In this document: positions 1 through 11,548 of the stretch, one piece after another
How the letters are laid out: every line of letters begins with the position of its first letter
Position numbering within the stretch: the first letter of the stretch is position 1
Source: Lunularia cruciata
Lineage: Eukaryota > Streptophyta > Marchantiopsida > Lunulariales > Lunulariaceae
Length of the DNA stretch: 64,000 bases
Reading direction: 5' to 3'
NCBI GenBank assembly: GCA_948567375.1
Contig: OX419762.1
Location: 51,131,034 to 51,195,033, forward strand
Translations under genes and position numbers: made by a program
The notes under the pieces: generated by a model
What the model was told of the DNA's origin: nothing
Databases searched by the model: none
The model's input: the letters and a program-made list of their open reading frames with translations, nothing else

Positions 1-87
1 ACTTCTAGAATGTTCTAAGCTAATTTTTTCCTATTCATTACTTTGTTAGCTTTGACTAACTTCATCACTAAACTCCATATTGTTACA
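1..87 (-). mobile_element. Family-A LTR fragment, cut by the window edge
   Basis: The segment ends in the signature shared by every family-A LTR here: reading the minus strand it begins TGTAACAATATGG and continues with a GTTAGT-containing stretch. The rest of the LTR lies outside the window. It keeps three phased heat-shock-type units (TTC, GAA, TTC at 3-15). It could be a solo LTR or the end of an element to the left. Confidence 0.7.
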
Positions 88-1190
88 TGTTCTATCATAA
101 TCTTACACATTTTAACTTTGCATCATTGGCTTTTCATCCAAATATAATTACCAATGTAAACTGACAATACTAAATTATGTAAACTAACAATACTTCTTCT
201 ACCAAGTTGAATTACTATTACTATTACAAGGTAAAATTAATCTATCTCATGCTGGTCTAAACCCAATTCACTTTCTTTATTAGTGGGTGAAAAATCACTT
301 GATGAATTCTACTTCACAATGATGAGAAGAGCAAACATTAAAGGATCAAAAATCAACATTGCTATGAATGCTTAACTACTTCAAGCCAATTATCCTTATG
401 GTAACTTTTCTAACACCTATATCTTCAAATTAAAAAATACTAAATGATCTATGTACCATGTCTCTATATTTTGTAATTGTACTAAAATCAAATTAGAAGG
501 GTTTTTACTCTTTTGTTCCATATAAGATTTATATTATTTCTTAGTTCATCTTAAAACACATGTGTTAATGTACAACCACAACCAAACTACACACTTGAAA
601 ATATCTTCTACTTGGATCACATTTAGTAACCTTAGTGATTAAAGCCAAAAGTAGAGGAAAATTCTAGCCTCCACCTCATACTATAAGTAAAATAATATCA
701 TTAGTAGTGGTGTTTCACTTGCAACCAAAACCTCACACTTATTCTATACCTCTTGAGTCATTTCACAAAGTTTGACTAGAGTTAAGTTCAACTAGGTCTT
801 CTTTCCTTGTTGACTTTTCCAAGCCTATTTTTTGACTACGATTTTCATACCTATCTCAATGATTTTTTCTTCATTGCATAGTAGATAGGGATAATAGGAA
901 TTTTGTAAATCCATTCTTGCATATCACTTATTAAATGACAAGGCATTTAGCTACCTTTAGAAAATCAAAGTTACTTTTGCTATTTTTTGATACTTGGTTC
1001 AATTTCTTTACTTTGATATTTAAAGTCCTAAGTAGAAATCACATATGTCAACACCAATGAGGACAATTGCAATGCTTTGTTTAAATTAAACAATGGATTC
1101 CCTTGTTTATACTAATTTTGAGTTGGTTGTTCAATGTCCAAGAAAAGTCATGAGTATTGCAAAGAACCCAACACATTCTATGCACTTCAC
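88..1190. other. Gene-free AT-rich stretch
   Basis: I see only short open frames with no recognisable motif and stops in all frames. The base composition matches the repeats on either side, so this is probably decayed transposon sequence, but I cannot assign it. Confidence 0.5.
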
Positions 1191-1194
1191 CTTT

Positions 1195-1935
1195 AATACT
1201 TCAACAACAAGAGAAGAGAGAAAACATAAATTTCACACTCAATTCTCCGATGCCCCAAAGGAGCACCATCTCTTTGTTACATAGATAGAGAGGATCTCCT
1301 CCAAGGAAGCTCCACCATAGGTTTAGGCACATGGATAGATGACATGTCAGCAAGCTCCACTCTTGGATAGGTGACATGTTGGTCCTGGTCCTATCTGGTT
1401 GGTCAACCAAGGTTTGATTGGAGGGAATATTTAGAGAATCTTCCTATAAGAATCTTAGAATCATGTGGATGAGGTATCGTTGGAAAGCTCTCAATGAGAA
1501 AAACCAAGGGAGAGGGAAGGCTACCTCTTCCTCTATCGGGGGCAAAATGTGCACATTTTTAGGCCTAATTCATCTATTTAGGCCTCCGAAATTGCCTTCA
1601 AAGATTTCAAGCATATTTTGGTTTTTACTCTATCAATAGAAGTCCACTTTTGGTGATACCTCTTTCTGATCTATTTAGTCCATCATGTGTAACATCTTTC
1701 AGATTGTTACCAAACCAATTCTCATTTTAAATCATATGTCTAGCTATTCGTTCAATGGTTTTCAAATCTATTTCAGTTTTTGCTCTATTAATAGAAGTAT
1801 TCTTTTGGTGATAATTCTATCTAATCTATCTTGTCCATCAAGTATTACATTATTCCGGATGTTACCTAACCAAATTTCACATCTAGATCATATGGCTAGC
1901 TCTTGGTATTACATCATCCAACCAACACTTAATAG
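1195..1935. repeat. Interspersed repeat R2, copy 1
   Basis: This segment matches the one at 50885-51605 over several hundred bases and partial copies at 3594-4165, 10624-10772 and 36475-36690. Shared landmarks are the aggatctcc and ggtgacatgt blocks, ttaggcctaattcatc and ttttggtgata. Inside it, a block of about 155 bp is repeated in tandem (the Ttttt-ctctat-aatagaag motif near 1622 and again near 1776). It shows no coding potential. It could be a non-autonomous LTR element or an LTR of an unrecognised family. Confidence 0.65.
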
Positions 1936-2041
1936 TGAACTTTTTGCATGAGTAGGTGGTCCATTTAGGTTGAGATGTATTGAGCACTCCAAGATGTATA
2001 ATGCTTAATTGACCACTAAACCTTCTAACTCATGGAGGCTT

Positions 2042-2548
2042 TGTATAACAATATGGAGTTTACATACTAGTTAGTTAAGACTAACAATGTGGCAAATATG
2101 CCAATTTAGCTAAGAATTATAAGAATATTCTAGAAGCATCTAGGAAGCTTAGGAGTACCTTTTAGGTATCGAGTAACATGTATGCTAAGTGGTAAATTCT
2201 AGGAGGAAGTTTCTTGGGAAGCTTCCTAGCTAGCTTAGCTTGCATGCAAAATAGGTGGTTTATAGAAAGAAACTTCCTAGGAAGTTTCTCCACTAGTTTA
2301 GCTTGCATGCCAAATAGACAGTTAATAAAAAGAAACTTCTCAAGAAGATTCCCAATTAACTTAGCTTGCAATTTAAGAGGCAAATTTTAGGAAAATTTTG
2401 AAAAAATTCTCAAGAGACTTGTATATTTCCTATAAATACCAAAGCCCAAGCTAATGGTAGGCATTTGAATTTTCCTTCATTCAAGAGTTCCAATGTGATA
2501 TTTCATTTTGATATTCCGTTTTCTTATTTCTCTCCTTGATCTTTTACA
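2042..2548 (+). mobile_element. Family-A LTR, full length (507 bp), probably solo
   Basis: It starts TGTATAACAATATGG and ends CTTTTACA, the same TG...CA boundaries and almost the same length as the LTR at 10773-11277 (505 bp). It contains the shared AAGCTT-rich subrepeats, a TATAAATA-like box near 2431-2438 and the conserved tail with ttctccttga. No primer-binding site follows at 2549, so it is a solo LTR or a 3' LTR whose body is lost. Five-base flanks (ggctt and ccttg) do not form a clear target-site duplication. A three-unit heat-shock-type array lies at 2123-2135. Confidence 0.75.
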
Positions 2549-3593
2549 CCTTGTACTCATCCATGATGAAAGAATGTAGGTTTTATGTTCAATGCAATTT
2601 ATTTTTTGGGCTTATAAATTTGGCAATGAAGTTATTGCACACTCCTTAAAAAAGTTGACTTCCATGACCACCTTACTATTTTGCATTGTAACCTAGCTTT
2701 TGATTCATGTTTTATTGTCATTTTTCTTACTAAAAATTGCCAATTTAGAGCATTCAAATTGTCTACCAAGGGTTAAATCAAGAAATCCTAATGTCTCACA
2801 TATTTAAAGTTTGAGAATAGGTCAAGGATGTTTCATGATGGATTCCCTTAATCATTTGCTTACTTGATGAAAATTCTCATGCTCCAACTCTCCTAAGGGA
2901 AACTTTGGAGTGAATGAGGAGTTAAACTAGTCTTTACTCCTTTGTCCAAGTTTGACTAACAAATTGCATGTCCTTTTTGCTTTGAGCCTTTGCTAGAATT
3001 CCTTTTACTTTGCCTAAATCAAGTATAGTTCATGATCATGATTTTTTGGATCTCAATAGGCATACTCTTACTCAAACCTTGCACAAAAAACCATAGTTTT
3101 TTGATGTTGCTTCTTATGGAAGAAGATCATAATACCAAGTTATTTGTGCCTTGCATAGGTTTGCCACCTACCAACTTGCATGCATTCTAGACTCCTTGGT
3201 TTGTATTTCAAGATAGCTCATATGAAATCCTCATTATGCCAATGTCCCAAGCATGTATGGGCCTCAAAGAGCTTGCCAAAAAGAGAGCACAGGATCTGTT
3301 CCTTGGCCATCCAAATGGTATAGACCAATCACAAAATTCGAATGTTTGTCTTGCCTATATATAACCCATGTTGATTAGTACCACGTATCAAACAAGTGAC
3401 CAACTTGTGCAATCCCACATCATATTCTTGATGCTTCTATTTGCTTCCATTTAATTAAGTTTTAGCACTCTTTAACTCCCTTTTACAATTCCTTTTCATC
3501 TTTCTCTTTGCTATTGGTCTTGTGCTAATATTTAGCTTTGGAAGGAATTTACCTCCTACTAAGGGTTTTATTCCCAAACAACCCGACTCATTG
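2549..3593. other. Gene-free stretch between repeats
   Basis: Stops are dense in all frames and I recognise no domain. The sequence has the composition of the surrounding retroelement remnants. Confidence 0.45.
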
Positions 3594-4165
3594 ACAATGT
3601 ATAATATTCCAAGGATAGGGGAACCTCCAAGAGAAACACAAGGCTTTAGCACTCAATACTTTGATGCTCCAATGAGCACATTGTCTTTATTATATAGCAA
3701 AAACAATCCTCTTAAGGGAGCTCTACCCTTGGATTAGATATATGGATTGGTGACATGTCAGCAATTTCCACTCTTGGACTAGTTGTATGGATGGATGAAT
3801 GTCAATCCTTGTCCTATTTGGTTGGTCAAACAAGTTTAGCAAAAGGGAATCTTCTTATAAGAAGCTCAAAATAACATAGGCGAGGTACCATTGGAAATCT
3901 CTAAATAAGACAAATGTAGGGGGAGAGAATGTAACACTTCTTTTCAAGCGTGGGAGAATTTTTTAATTTTCAAGGCCTAATGCATCTATTTAGGCCTTCA
4001 AAATTGGCTATGAAGTTTTCATGGTGTTTTTAGCCTTTGCCTTATTAGTGGAACTTTGGTAACACTTCTATTTTATCTACTCAAAGCATCATATATAACA
4101 TCTTTCCAAATATTACCAAGCCAATTTCCACCTCTTCAAAATATGTCTAGCTAAGGGTATTACAC
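3594..4165. repeat. Interspersed repeat R2, copy 2
   Basis: It shares with the copies at 10624 and 36475 the run 'ccaagagaaacacaagg ... ttattatatagcaaaa' (shortened) and, further on, the ggcctaatgcatctatttaggcc landmark found in the copies at 1195 and 50885. The internal 155-bp duplication is less clear here. Confidence 0.6.
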
Positions 4166-4617
4166 AATGCCTTATGGAGCAACAAAGTCTAAGTTCAATG
4201 TTGTTCTCACTCTCTTTATCATCCATTAATAATGAACTTGTGATTTGTCCATATGGCCGGCACTTTTGCACATTGTATGCTCCACTACCAAATCTACATC
4301 CACTCAAACAATGCTTTTGCACATGATCACTCTAAGGGAAATCTAGGACCACAATCAAATGTACCAACAATCAAACGGCTCAGAGATACCTCCAACAACT
4401 TGAGTTCTTGCACACAATTTCCCCTAGCTTGCACTTCTTTAATATAATTAATTAATTTGCCACTTGAATCACACTAAAATTATATTTTTTTCTTGATCCT
4501 TCACTCAACAATCTGCCAATAATCAGTACTTATTACAATCAAGCCTTGTACACTCTAGCTAAGAGACTCCAAGTGATGCTCACCAACCTTTGTCCACCAT
4601 AACAAAGAACTAAACAC

Positions 4618-4875
4618 TTTGGGGCTACACTTTGAAAGTATATGCCTTTTCTTGACTTAGGTCTCCAACCCTAATGGCACCATTGATGACATATCCGATG
4701 GTGCAAACTATGAAAGTGATGGTGGGTCGCACCATGCAATCAATAATCCTAACATGAAATTAGACCGCCAATAAGTAGTCCATGAGTAACTACCAAAATA
4801 ACTATGGCTGCCAACACTACCACTCTAGTGTCCAAGCAAACAAACTTTGGCATTACAAAGTCATGATAGCTATCA
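4618..4875. repeat. Interspersed repeat R3, copy 1
   Basis: This stretch matches 14625-14885 over about 250 bp, with landmarks tagtccatgagtaactac and gccaacactaccactctagtg (each shared almost letter for letter). I see no gene in it. It may be part of an LTR or untranslated end of a retroelement, since both copies abut retroelement pol remnants. Confidence 0.6.
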
Positions 4876-5644
4876 TGTATATATAAATCACTATCAACAT
4901 CATATATTATAGAAGTACAACTCACACATAATCATACATGAACTCTAAATTGCCACAATTGCCCCTAGCTAGTAGTTAGGTCCCTCTAACTCTAGATAGC
5001 CATCTACTACAAGCATGTTATATGCCATATGATGGGCAAAGATCATGAGACCAAGTGTTATTAAGTCCCATTATTAGTCATATATCTGCAATCTATACCA
5101 CATAAAGAGTGAACTAACTATAGGTCAAGTACATCTAGGACATAACTACTATCCTTGAGGAACCACCATGAGAAGAAGAGTCAAATATGCCATATTCTAT
5201 CCTCTTGAACAACTATCACACACCCCAACATACTATAGCTCCACTAGATGAGCCACATAACATACACCATAAACTTGCATATACAAGTGCCAAGCTTGGT
5301 TTCCATACGGGCATCAATGTTTGGGAGGTGGCATGGCGCACAATTCTACACATGATCCTTCCAAACAACACCATCACATCCTTCCAACATGAGGACTTTG
5401 GAAAGAAAAACCTTGTACACTCTCAAGATAGTACGGTCTTTAATAACATCAAATATTGTTGATGTAGTTTATTGTAGATATACAATCACCTAGATGAAAT
5501 CAATGGATGAAGGGTCTATAACCTTCTCCTCAAATAGTAGCATAGAATAAGGTATTCCCAAGTTGATCAATTGCTAAGTTATCAAAGCCCATCAAAATCA
5601 CTCTTTGAAAGATCTTTGCCTATTGAGAACATGTGTTTATTCAT
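4876..5644. other. Gene-free stretch
   Basis: An open frame at 5187-5462 (91 codons) has no recognisable motif and biased Thr, His and Asn content typical of chance frames in AT-rich DNA. I assign nothing. Confidence 0.4.
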
Positions 5645-6058
5645 TGCTAAAGATCGAGATCGAGGAGAGAAATAGGAGAATGGAAACTCGCACTGGGACA
5701 CTTGAATGTGAGAAAACTCCAAATGCTTAGCATGAGCTTTAGCTCTTGTATTTATAGGGATCATACAAGGCTCTTGAGAAGCTTCTCAAGAAGGTTCTTT
5801 GAGCAACTTTCTTGGAGTGCAAGCCAAGTTAATTAGGAAGTTTCTCAAGAAGCTTTCTTTTAGGAGCTGCTTACTTGGCATGCAAGCTAAGTTAGTTGGA
5901 AGCTTCTAGAAGCTTCTTTTTAGAAGCTTCCTTCTTGGAGTGCAAGCTAAGCTTCCCAAGAAGCTTCCTAGATACTTTTGGAATATTTTAGGCTAATTTG
6001 TCTTATTTGCTACTTTGTTAGCCCTACTAACTTTGTCGCTAAACTCCATATTGTTACA
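5645..6058 (-). mobile_element. Family-A solo LTR with near-perfect target duplication
   Basis: On the minus strand it begins TGTAACAATATGG (6058 downward) and ends TTTAGCA at 5645, giving TG...CA ends. The flanking five bases are ttcat (5640-5644) and tccat (6059-6063), which differ by one C/T change and look like a target-site duplication. Neither side shows a primer-binding site, so this is a solo LTR left by recombination between two LTRs. At 414 bp it is about 90 bp shorter than the full copies. It holds a four-unit heat-shock-type array at 5899-5916. Confidence 0.75.
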
Positions 6059-6289
6059 TCCATACATCTAGATCATACAAGTTCAAAACTACAATATCAT
6101 CATGATAAATGGTTATAGGTAAATCTAAATGTCATTTGGAGAGTAGAAAGTAAGGAAAGAAGGATGCTAAGAAGGCTTACTAGCTTAACTAATAGCCAAT
6201 GTCCAACTAAGGTAACTAGAGATCCCAATCTCCCAAGTGGCCTCTTTGCAAACCATACTTATGCAATTTGCTCTGCTAAGCCATCTGCC

Positions 6290-7720
6290 TCAAGGTGATC
6301 TCAAGAGGTAATATGATGATCAATAAAGGCACTGTCATACAAGACCCAAAACTCTCCCAAGAACTCTATACCGTGATCAATCAAAACCTCAATTAGTGCA
6401 CCAAAATGACTTAGAATCCAATCCAAGAACAAGTTAGTCATACCTTCACTAGACTTGTCAAGAAGTGCAACCAACTCAATCCACATGGAACAGTGCTCCA
6501 CCATAACCAAACATACTAGTGATGTCTCAGAGTCAATAACAAAGGTCTAGCAAAGTCCAAACTCCAATGGTAATCCAATCTTATGATTGGTAATAGGTGT
6601 AACTATGGCGTAAGAGCATTAAATGATGCTCTAACTCAATCATAAACCACACATCTAGCAACACACTCCTATACATTGGTTTCTATACTATACCACCAAT
6701 AATGACTCTATAGTGTATTATATGTACACTTTACTCCAAAATGTCCTAGCTACTCATGAGCATGACATACCAACTATAATCTCTAAGATAGAAATGGTAC
6801 TACTTGCACTCTACTTTGTGCAAAAATAAGGTGTTTTCCTTCCAATCTAAATTGATTAGCTCATTGACGAATATGATCCATCTCCTTGGAACCAATTATG
6901 CCATCCATACAACACAAGTGCAAAGATAATCCATAACTAAGACATCATCATGAAAATGTCTTACTTACTTGTACCAATATCTCTACCCTCTAGATCTATG
7001 ACCTCAATAACTCCTCATGTATGCGCTGAGAGAGATAACCCTAAGGCCCCATATAAAATACATAAAAATTAAATGCATGCAAACTTGGCACCATCTCTTC
7101 ATCTATCTCACCATGCCAATGTACTTTGGTCTAATTCTACTAATTGAGACATGGGTTTTTACTCAACCTATCTACATCACAATTCGCCACTCTAGGTTTA
7201 TGTAAAACTATGAAATCATACTTTTGTAAAATCAAAGCCCATCATGCAAATTTCTCTAAAAGCTTGTCAGACTTTATTAATCACTTTAGTGGTTGATGAT
7301 CAATGATGAGAGTGAAGGTTACCAAATAGGTACCATTAGAAATGTGCTACTGCCCATACTACTGCCAAACATTCTCCTTCACATGAACTATACTTCACCT
7401 TTGTTGATTTGTTAGCGCAATTAGCATAGGCCACCATAAACTCCTTCTCCTCATCATCTTGCTAGGTGAGTATTACTCCAAGCTCCAATGTCTTAGAATG
7501 GTCATCCTATGATTAGTCTCCTAATAATATGAGCAAATGTCATCCTCTTCTTGATCTCTTTAAAAGCCCTCTCCTACTCATCTCCCTTACACCACTCTTT
7601 TATAAGCTTGGTAAACTTCATCAAGTCCTTAACAATGACACAAAATCCTCTAACATATTGGTGATAGAGTGGTGATGCATATCAAGTGCATCTTATGTTG
7701 CTTTGTCAAGCCAAGGCTCA
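6290..7720 (-). pseudogene. Family-B Ty3/gypsy pol remnant: RT thumb, RNase H, integrase core
   Basis: Reading the minus strand from about 7690, the frame gives the connection after the RT palm (QYVRGF near the start, then ERAFKEIKKR). After a frame change comes the RNase H region VKYSSCEGECLAVVWAVAHF (about 7420-7360), the family's conserved E-containing block. At 6510-6301 an open 69-residue stretch is an integrase catalytic-core fragment (VMVEHCSMWIELVAL, then IDHGIEFLGEF, which contains the second catalytic Asp). Frameshifts and stops separate the pieces, and the RT palm with its YxDD motif is missing. The gag and protease at 8790-10149 on the same strand are probably the 5' part of the same element. 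The family is unlike family A: its gag starts with a Gly-Arg-rich tract and its integrase sequence differs. Confidence 0.7.
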
Positions 7721-7784
7721 CAATCTAGGTCAAACAACCCAATGCTAATCCCATAGAAAAATTCCAATATACATACTCCTTCTA

Positions 7785-8712
7785 TTAGATATTGCTAAGC
7801 AATGAGTGTGATATCCAAAGGTTACAAGGTAATAGAATTTGGAGGCTCATCCTCACACTAGTCTCACGGTGATAAAAAGGCTCCACTCCAAACCTTTTGC
7901 ACCAACTTATCCACATGCTATTGTAATACCTCCTCAAAAGTACATAATGGAACATCAAAGGTGGATAGAACAATCCCACTTGTATTTTAAACATGAGTGA
8001 TCTCCTTTGGTATTGTGAGCCGGCCTGTCTCTCACTCAAGATGAACATCAAATGGCTATTATGGTAGTGCACCATGGAGTAAGAAGCAAGGAACCCAAAC
8101 TCCATCACACTCCTCCAAGGCTAACACTCCAAGACTGAAGCCGTTGTTCACTACAAAACTCAACGAGAGAGAGAAATTTGCAAATGAAAGGATGATGAGT
8201 GTCTCATCACTCCTAGTTTAAATACTTATGAAATGGTTACACACCCAAGTTACTCATTTATTATTAGAATAATTATTGGAATAATTCAAATTACTAGGCT
8301 AAAAGTCAAAAAATTTAAAATAATATCCTACTCATAAGAATATTCTCCTAAGTATATGATCTTATCTTGACCTAACCACTAAATCAAGGATTCCTTTACA
8401 TGGGCTTTCCTTGGACTATAGAAGAATCTAAAGTAAAAAGGTATGTGGTTTCAAGAGTTCTTAACTCTTTCCTCAAAGCTTAACAACTAAGAATAATATC
8501 AAGTCAATACATTAGAATATAAAATAATGGTGCTTATCTTTTCCACTTCTTCTAAAGTAAAGTCCTCTCTATCTTAGCTATGACTAACTTTAGCTAATCA
8601 TGACTAATGTAGAACCATCATTTATCTCTATATAAATAATATTTCTCAAATATTTATAATACCAAACTAAATATCACAATAACACATACATGCACAAATA
8701 GATGTTACAATA
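7785..8712 (-). other. Unassigned insertion between family-B protease and pol
   Basis: In an intact element this interval would carry RT. Instead I see no RT motif. Reading minus, the sequence at 8709 starts TGTAACATC, is AT-rich for about 500 bp, then contains a CT-rich segment near 8180-8160 and a 107-codon open frame at 8108-7785 that resembles nothing I know. An LTR of a different family inserted here is possible; its other end could not be placed. Confidence 0.25.
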
Positions 8713-8789
8713 GTGAGGTATCCTTTGCATGATATTGGCTTACCTCTCCAATAAGTCACCATGCAAAGTAACAAAACCATTGAAAGTTG

Positions 8790-10149
8790 AAATTAATGCC
8801 ATGGTCCTTGACTTAGTGAGCCAAGATTACCACAACAAAAATATATTGGTAAGTGATATACCCGTCCCTCACATGATTGCCAATAGGAGATTGTCTCCTC
8901 CCAATAGTCAATACTAAAACCCATGGAGTATAACACTACTCCACCAACTAGGACATTATATGACTCTACTATTGTCATAATGGCCTAAGCTCTCACCACA
9001 AAGCTATCAATTGGATGATCGGGTTGAATCTAGACAAAGAATGATGTACACATGTGATGTACTATGTAGAACCACGCTACAGATGTTTGGATCTAAAATA
9101 GACATCATTCTACATTGGTCTTCCATAGCTCAAGCCAACAACTATATCCTTCCCCAACATAAGGGGCTTCACACTAGAGTCTAATAAGACACTTGGTGGT
9201 GTATAGGCCTTCCTTGAAGGTCCCACTAAATGGAAAATCCCATTTTGGTTGTCCAATAGGACAACTCCAGGTGTGAACAAAGCTTGCTCAAAGGCAAGTC
9301 TAGTTGAAAACTCTTCCATCCTAGTTATTTCTACCTACCATAGACCATTGGTTGTTGAGTGGATCCCATGCTCCTCAACCAAGTCAGCTACACTATCAGC
9401 CACCTATACTCTAGAAGCAATAACCATATCACCCCTACTCTCACAAAGTATGGTAGCCAATTTCAACACTAGAGTTGGGTAAACTCCCAATGTAAACATG
9501 TCATTGATTGAGAACAAAGTGAAATGCATAATCAATTGAGCTAACCCCCATATCATGCTAGACTCAATCTTTGTAGTAGTATGTGGTTGACTAGCATCTA
9601 GTTCATGATGCACTCCATCACTACCTACCACACATGCGCTAAGACATCTAGGAGCCATGGTTGTCATCTATAATGCCTGAAAGAGTGTGAAAGATGGGGG
9701 AAGTCTGACTTGTTTACCAATCTCTCTTCTTTGTGGGTCCAACTCTATTGGTGCTCTTGTATGCCTCCTTTTTGTTCCAATCCTTGGCTTTGCGGTTTTG
9801 CCAAGGGATTTTATGGTAGCTTCCAGGTTCAAACCACCATATTCTACTAGATATCAACGCGTTTCCACTAGAACATATACTAGATATAGTTCTAGTCAAT
9901 GTGGTAGATGCATCTACACAAAAATTCCAAGACATCTCTATCACCAACATACGAGGTGGAAGCATCAATGCCCAAATCTTATCTCCTTTGAGCTATGGCC
10001 ATGCTAGCTAATCTCTATTCCAATTGCTCAATCTAAGTAGCTATGGCTGTATCAAAAGCAAGTGCATGTACTACATCCCTACTAGTTGTGGGTCCTCTAC
10101 CTCTACCACCTCGTCTTCCATGACCTGGAGCTCCTCTACCACCCACCAT
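8790..10149 (-). pseudogene. Family-B Ty3/gypsy gag-protease pseudogene
   Basis: The ATG at 10149-10147 opens a Gly-Arg-rich N terminus (MVGGRGAPGHGRRGGRGRG), a nucleic-acid-binding tract at the start of this type of gag. It is followed by an in-frame stop after about 40 codons. Further along, the segment with MEEFSTRLAFEQ leads to VLLDSSVKPLMLGK (near 9190-9150), a retropepsin-like active-site region where the usual Asp-Ser-Gly reads Asp-Ser-Ser. At 8970-8890 comes NVLVGGVVLYSMGFSIDYW, which in related plant elements follows the protease fold. The order and strand fit the pol remnant at 6290-7720. Many stops and some frameshifts show it is dead. Confidence 0.6.
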
Positions 10150-10249
10150 AAAAACCCATTATTCCGTAACTTCGGGTGAAGGTCAAAGCAACGATCACTA
10201 GTGTGATCAAATCTATATCAATGATCATACTATCTCTATGCTAGTTGTG

Positions 10250-10560
10250 ATGCACTTAAGGTATCATGTATATTGCATGGAGTGCATTTTGAGGTCCACC
10301 ACAAGTCTTACAAGCAACACTACCACTCATTAGCTATTTTTGACCAAAAATGAAGGTAAGGGTCTAGTTGCACTAGGCACTTCACTCGCTCCATAAGATT
10401 TAGGCTGTCCACTCTACCTTTGGAAACCAATAGGGTGTGGTGCACTATATTGCACTCTAGAAGAAGTAACAACTATGGATGAGGTCTCCCTACTAAATCT
10501 AGATGTCACCACTTTCTCCTCCACCATGATGAGCTCAATGCGCTCAACCCAACAAAAGAC
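10250..10560 (-). pseudogene. Possible second family-B gag C-terminal piece
   Basis: On the minus strand this region reads as a Ser/Pro-rich linker (ETSSIVVTSSRVQYSAPHP) followed by a Cys-x-x-Cys stretch (ACKTCGGPQNALH) that resembles a degenerate zinc knuckle. It lies upstream of the gag start at 10149, so it cannot belong to the same intact reading. It may be a fragment of another copy or the result of rearrangement. Assignment is weak. Confidence 0.35.
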
Positions 10561-10623
10561 CATTACCAAAGTAGGTGAGATAGTCTATAACAACATAATA
10601 TCACATACCCTATGTCACACCTC

Positions 10624-10772
10624 CTTGTTGTAATGTTTCAAGGATAAGAGAACCCCCAAGAGATACACAAGGGAAGAAACACAATGCTTCAACACTCAAT
10701 ACTACGATGTCCCAAATAAGCACATTGTCTTTATTATATAGCAAAAGAGGATTCTCTCAAAGGAAGCTCTAG
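10624..10772. repeat. R2 fragment, cut by a family-A LTR
   Basis: It carries the same landmarks as R2 at 3594 (caaggataagagaac, ttattatatagcaaaa, ggaagctct). The homology stops exactly where the LTR begins at 10773, so the family-A element inserted into an R2 copy, which gives a relative age: R2 here is older. Confidence 0.6.
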
Positions 10773-10925
10773 TGTAATAATATGGAATTTAGTGACGTAA
10801 TTAGTAAGGCTATCAAAATAGAGAATAAGCCAAATTAGCCTAGAATATTAAGTAAGTATCTAGGAAGCTTCTTGTGAAGCTTCCCAACTAGTTAACTTGT
10901 GCCCCAAGCAAGTAGCTTCTAGAAG

Positions 10926-10948
10926 GAAGCTTCTAGAATATTCTAGAA
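10926..10948. promoter_or_regulatory. Five-unit heat-shock-element array in LTR
   Basis: Units GAA, TTC, GAA, TTC, GAA sit at 10926, 10931, 10936, 10941 and 10946, each separated by exactly two bases. This is the perfect alternating pattern bound by plant heat-shock factors. Similar arrays are found in other family-A LTRs. Function is inferred; short palindromic subrepeats could give the pattern without selection. Confidence 0.5.
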
Positions 10949-11018
10949 GCATCTAGGAAGCTTCTTGGGAAGCTTTCCAACTAGTTAACTTGTGTCCCAA
11001 GCAAGTAGCTTCTAGAAA

Positions 11019-11036
11019 GAATCTTCTAGAAGCTTC
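11019..11036. promoter_or_regulatory. Four-unit heat-shock-element array in LTR
   Basis: Units GAA, TTC, GAA, TTC sit at 11019, 11024, 11029 and 11034 with two-base spacers, in the next subrepeat of the same LTR. The equivalent position in the solo LTR at 5645-6058 also holds four units (5899-5916). Confidence 0.45.
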
Positions 11037-11278
11037 TAACTAGCTTAGCTTGCATGCCAAGTAGGCGACTTCTAGAAGGAAGCTTCTTGAGAAGCTTCCT
11101 AGTTAACTTGACTTGCACTCAAGGAAACTTCTTGAGAAGCTTCTCAAGGGCCTTGTATACTACTTGTAAATACCAAAGCTAAAAGCTCATGCTAGGCATT
11201 TGGAGTTTTCCCACATTCAAGCGTCCTAATGTGAACTTCCATTCTCCTATTTTTCTCCTTGGTTCTGGTCTTTTACAT

Positions 11279-11290
11279 TGGTATTAGAGC
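11279..11290 (+). other. Primer-binding site, initiator Met-tRNA type
   Basis: TGGTATTAGAGC lies one base after the LTR end. It matches the usual plant initiator Met-tRNA site TGGTATCAGAGC except for one C-to-T change. It fixes the orientation and the LTR boundary. Confidence 0.85.
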
Positions 11291-11548
11291 AAGAATGGGA
11301 TGGATGGAATTTATGGACCACCAAATCCACTTCCACCAAACCATTGGGATTTCTATGTCCAAGTGCTACCCAAGCATAGTTTCATATAATTCATCACCTC
11401 ACACTTTGGACAAGATTTTTTGCATATGATCACCATATCTAAAGATCTCTTGATACTTCCGGTTGTAACTTATAGAGAACGGTGGACATGCTATTTCTAT
11501 GTGTTAATAAATTAGATAGATTAGGGGTGGAGTGATAGAGTAGCAACC

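Larger units (their letters stand above)
10773..11277 (+). mobile_element. Family-A chromovirus 5' LTR
   Basis: The 505-bp LTR runs from TGTAATAATATGG to TCTTTTACA and is followed, after one base, by the primer-binding site. Inside, a 93-bp unit is tandemly duplicated (ctaggaagcttctt at 10860 and again at 10953), and these units carry the alternating GAA/TTC arrays. A TAAATA-type box lies near 11166-11171, with the conserved downstream tail to the LTR end. No matching 3' LTR is found, so the element is truncated. Confidence 0.85.

Noticed and set aside
4618-4875. tRNA-like or structured RNA gene in R3
   Set aside because: No cloverleaf or internal promoter boxes could be drawn; it is a repeat of unknown origin.
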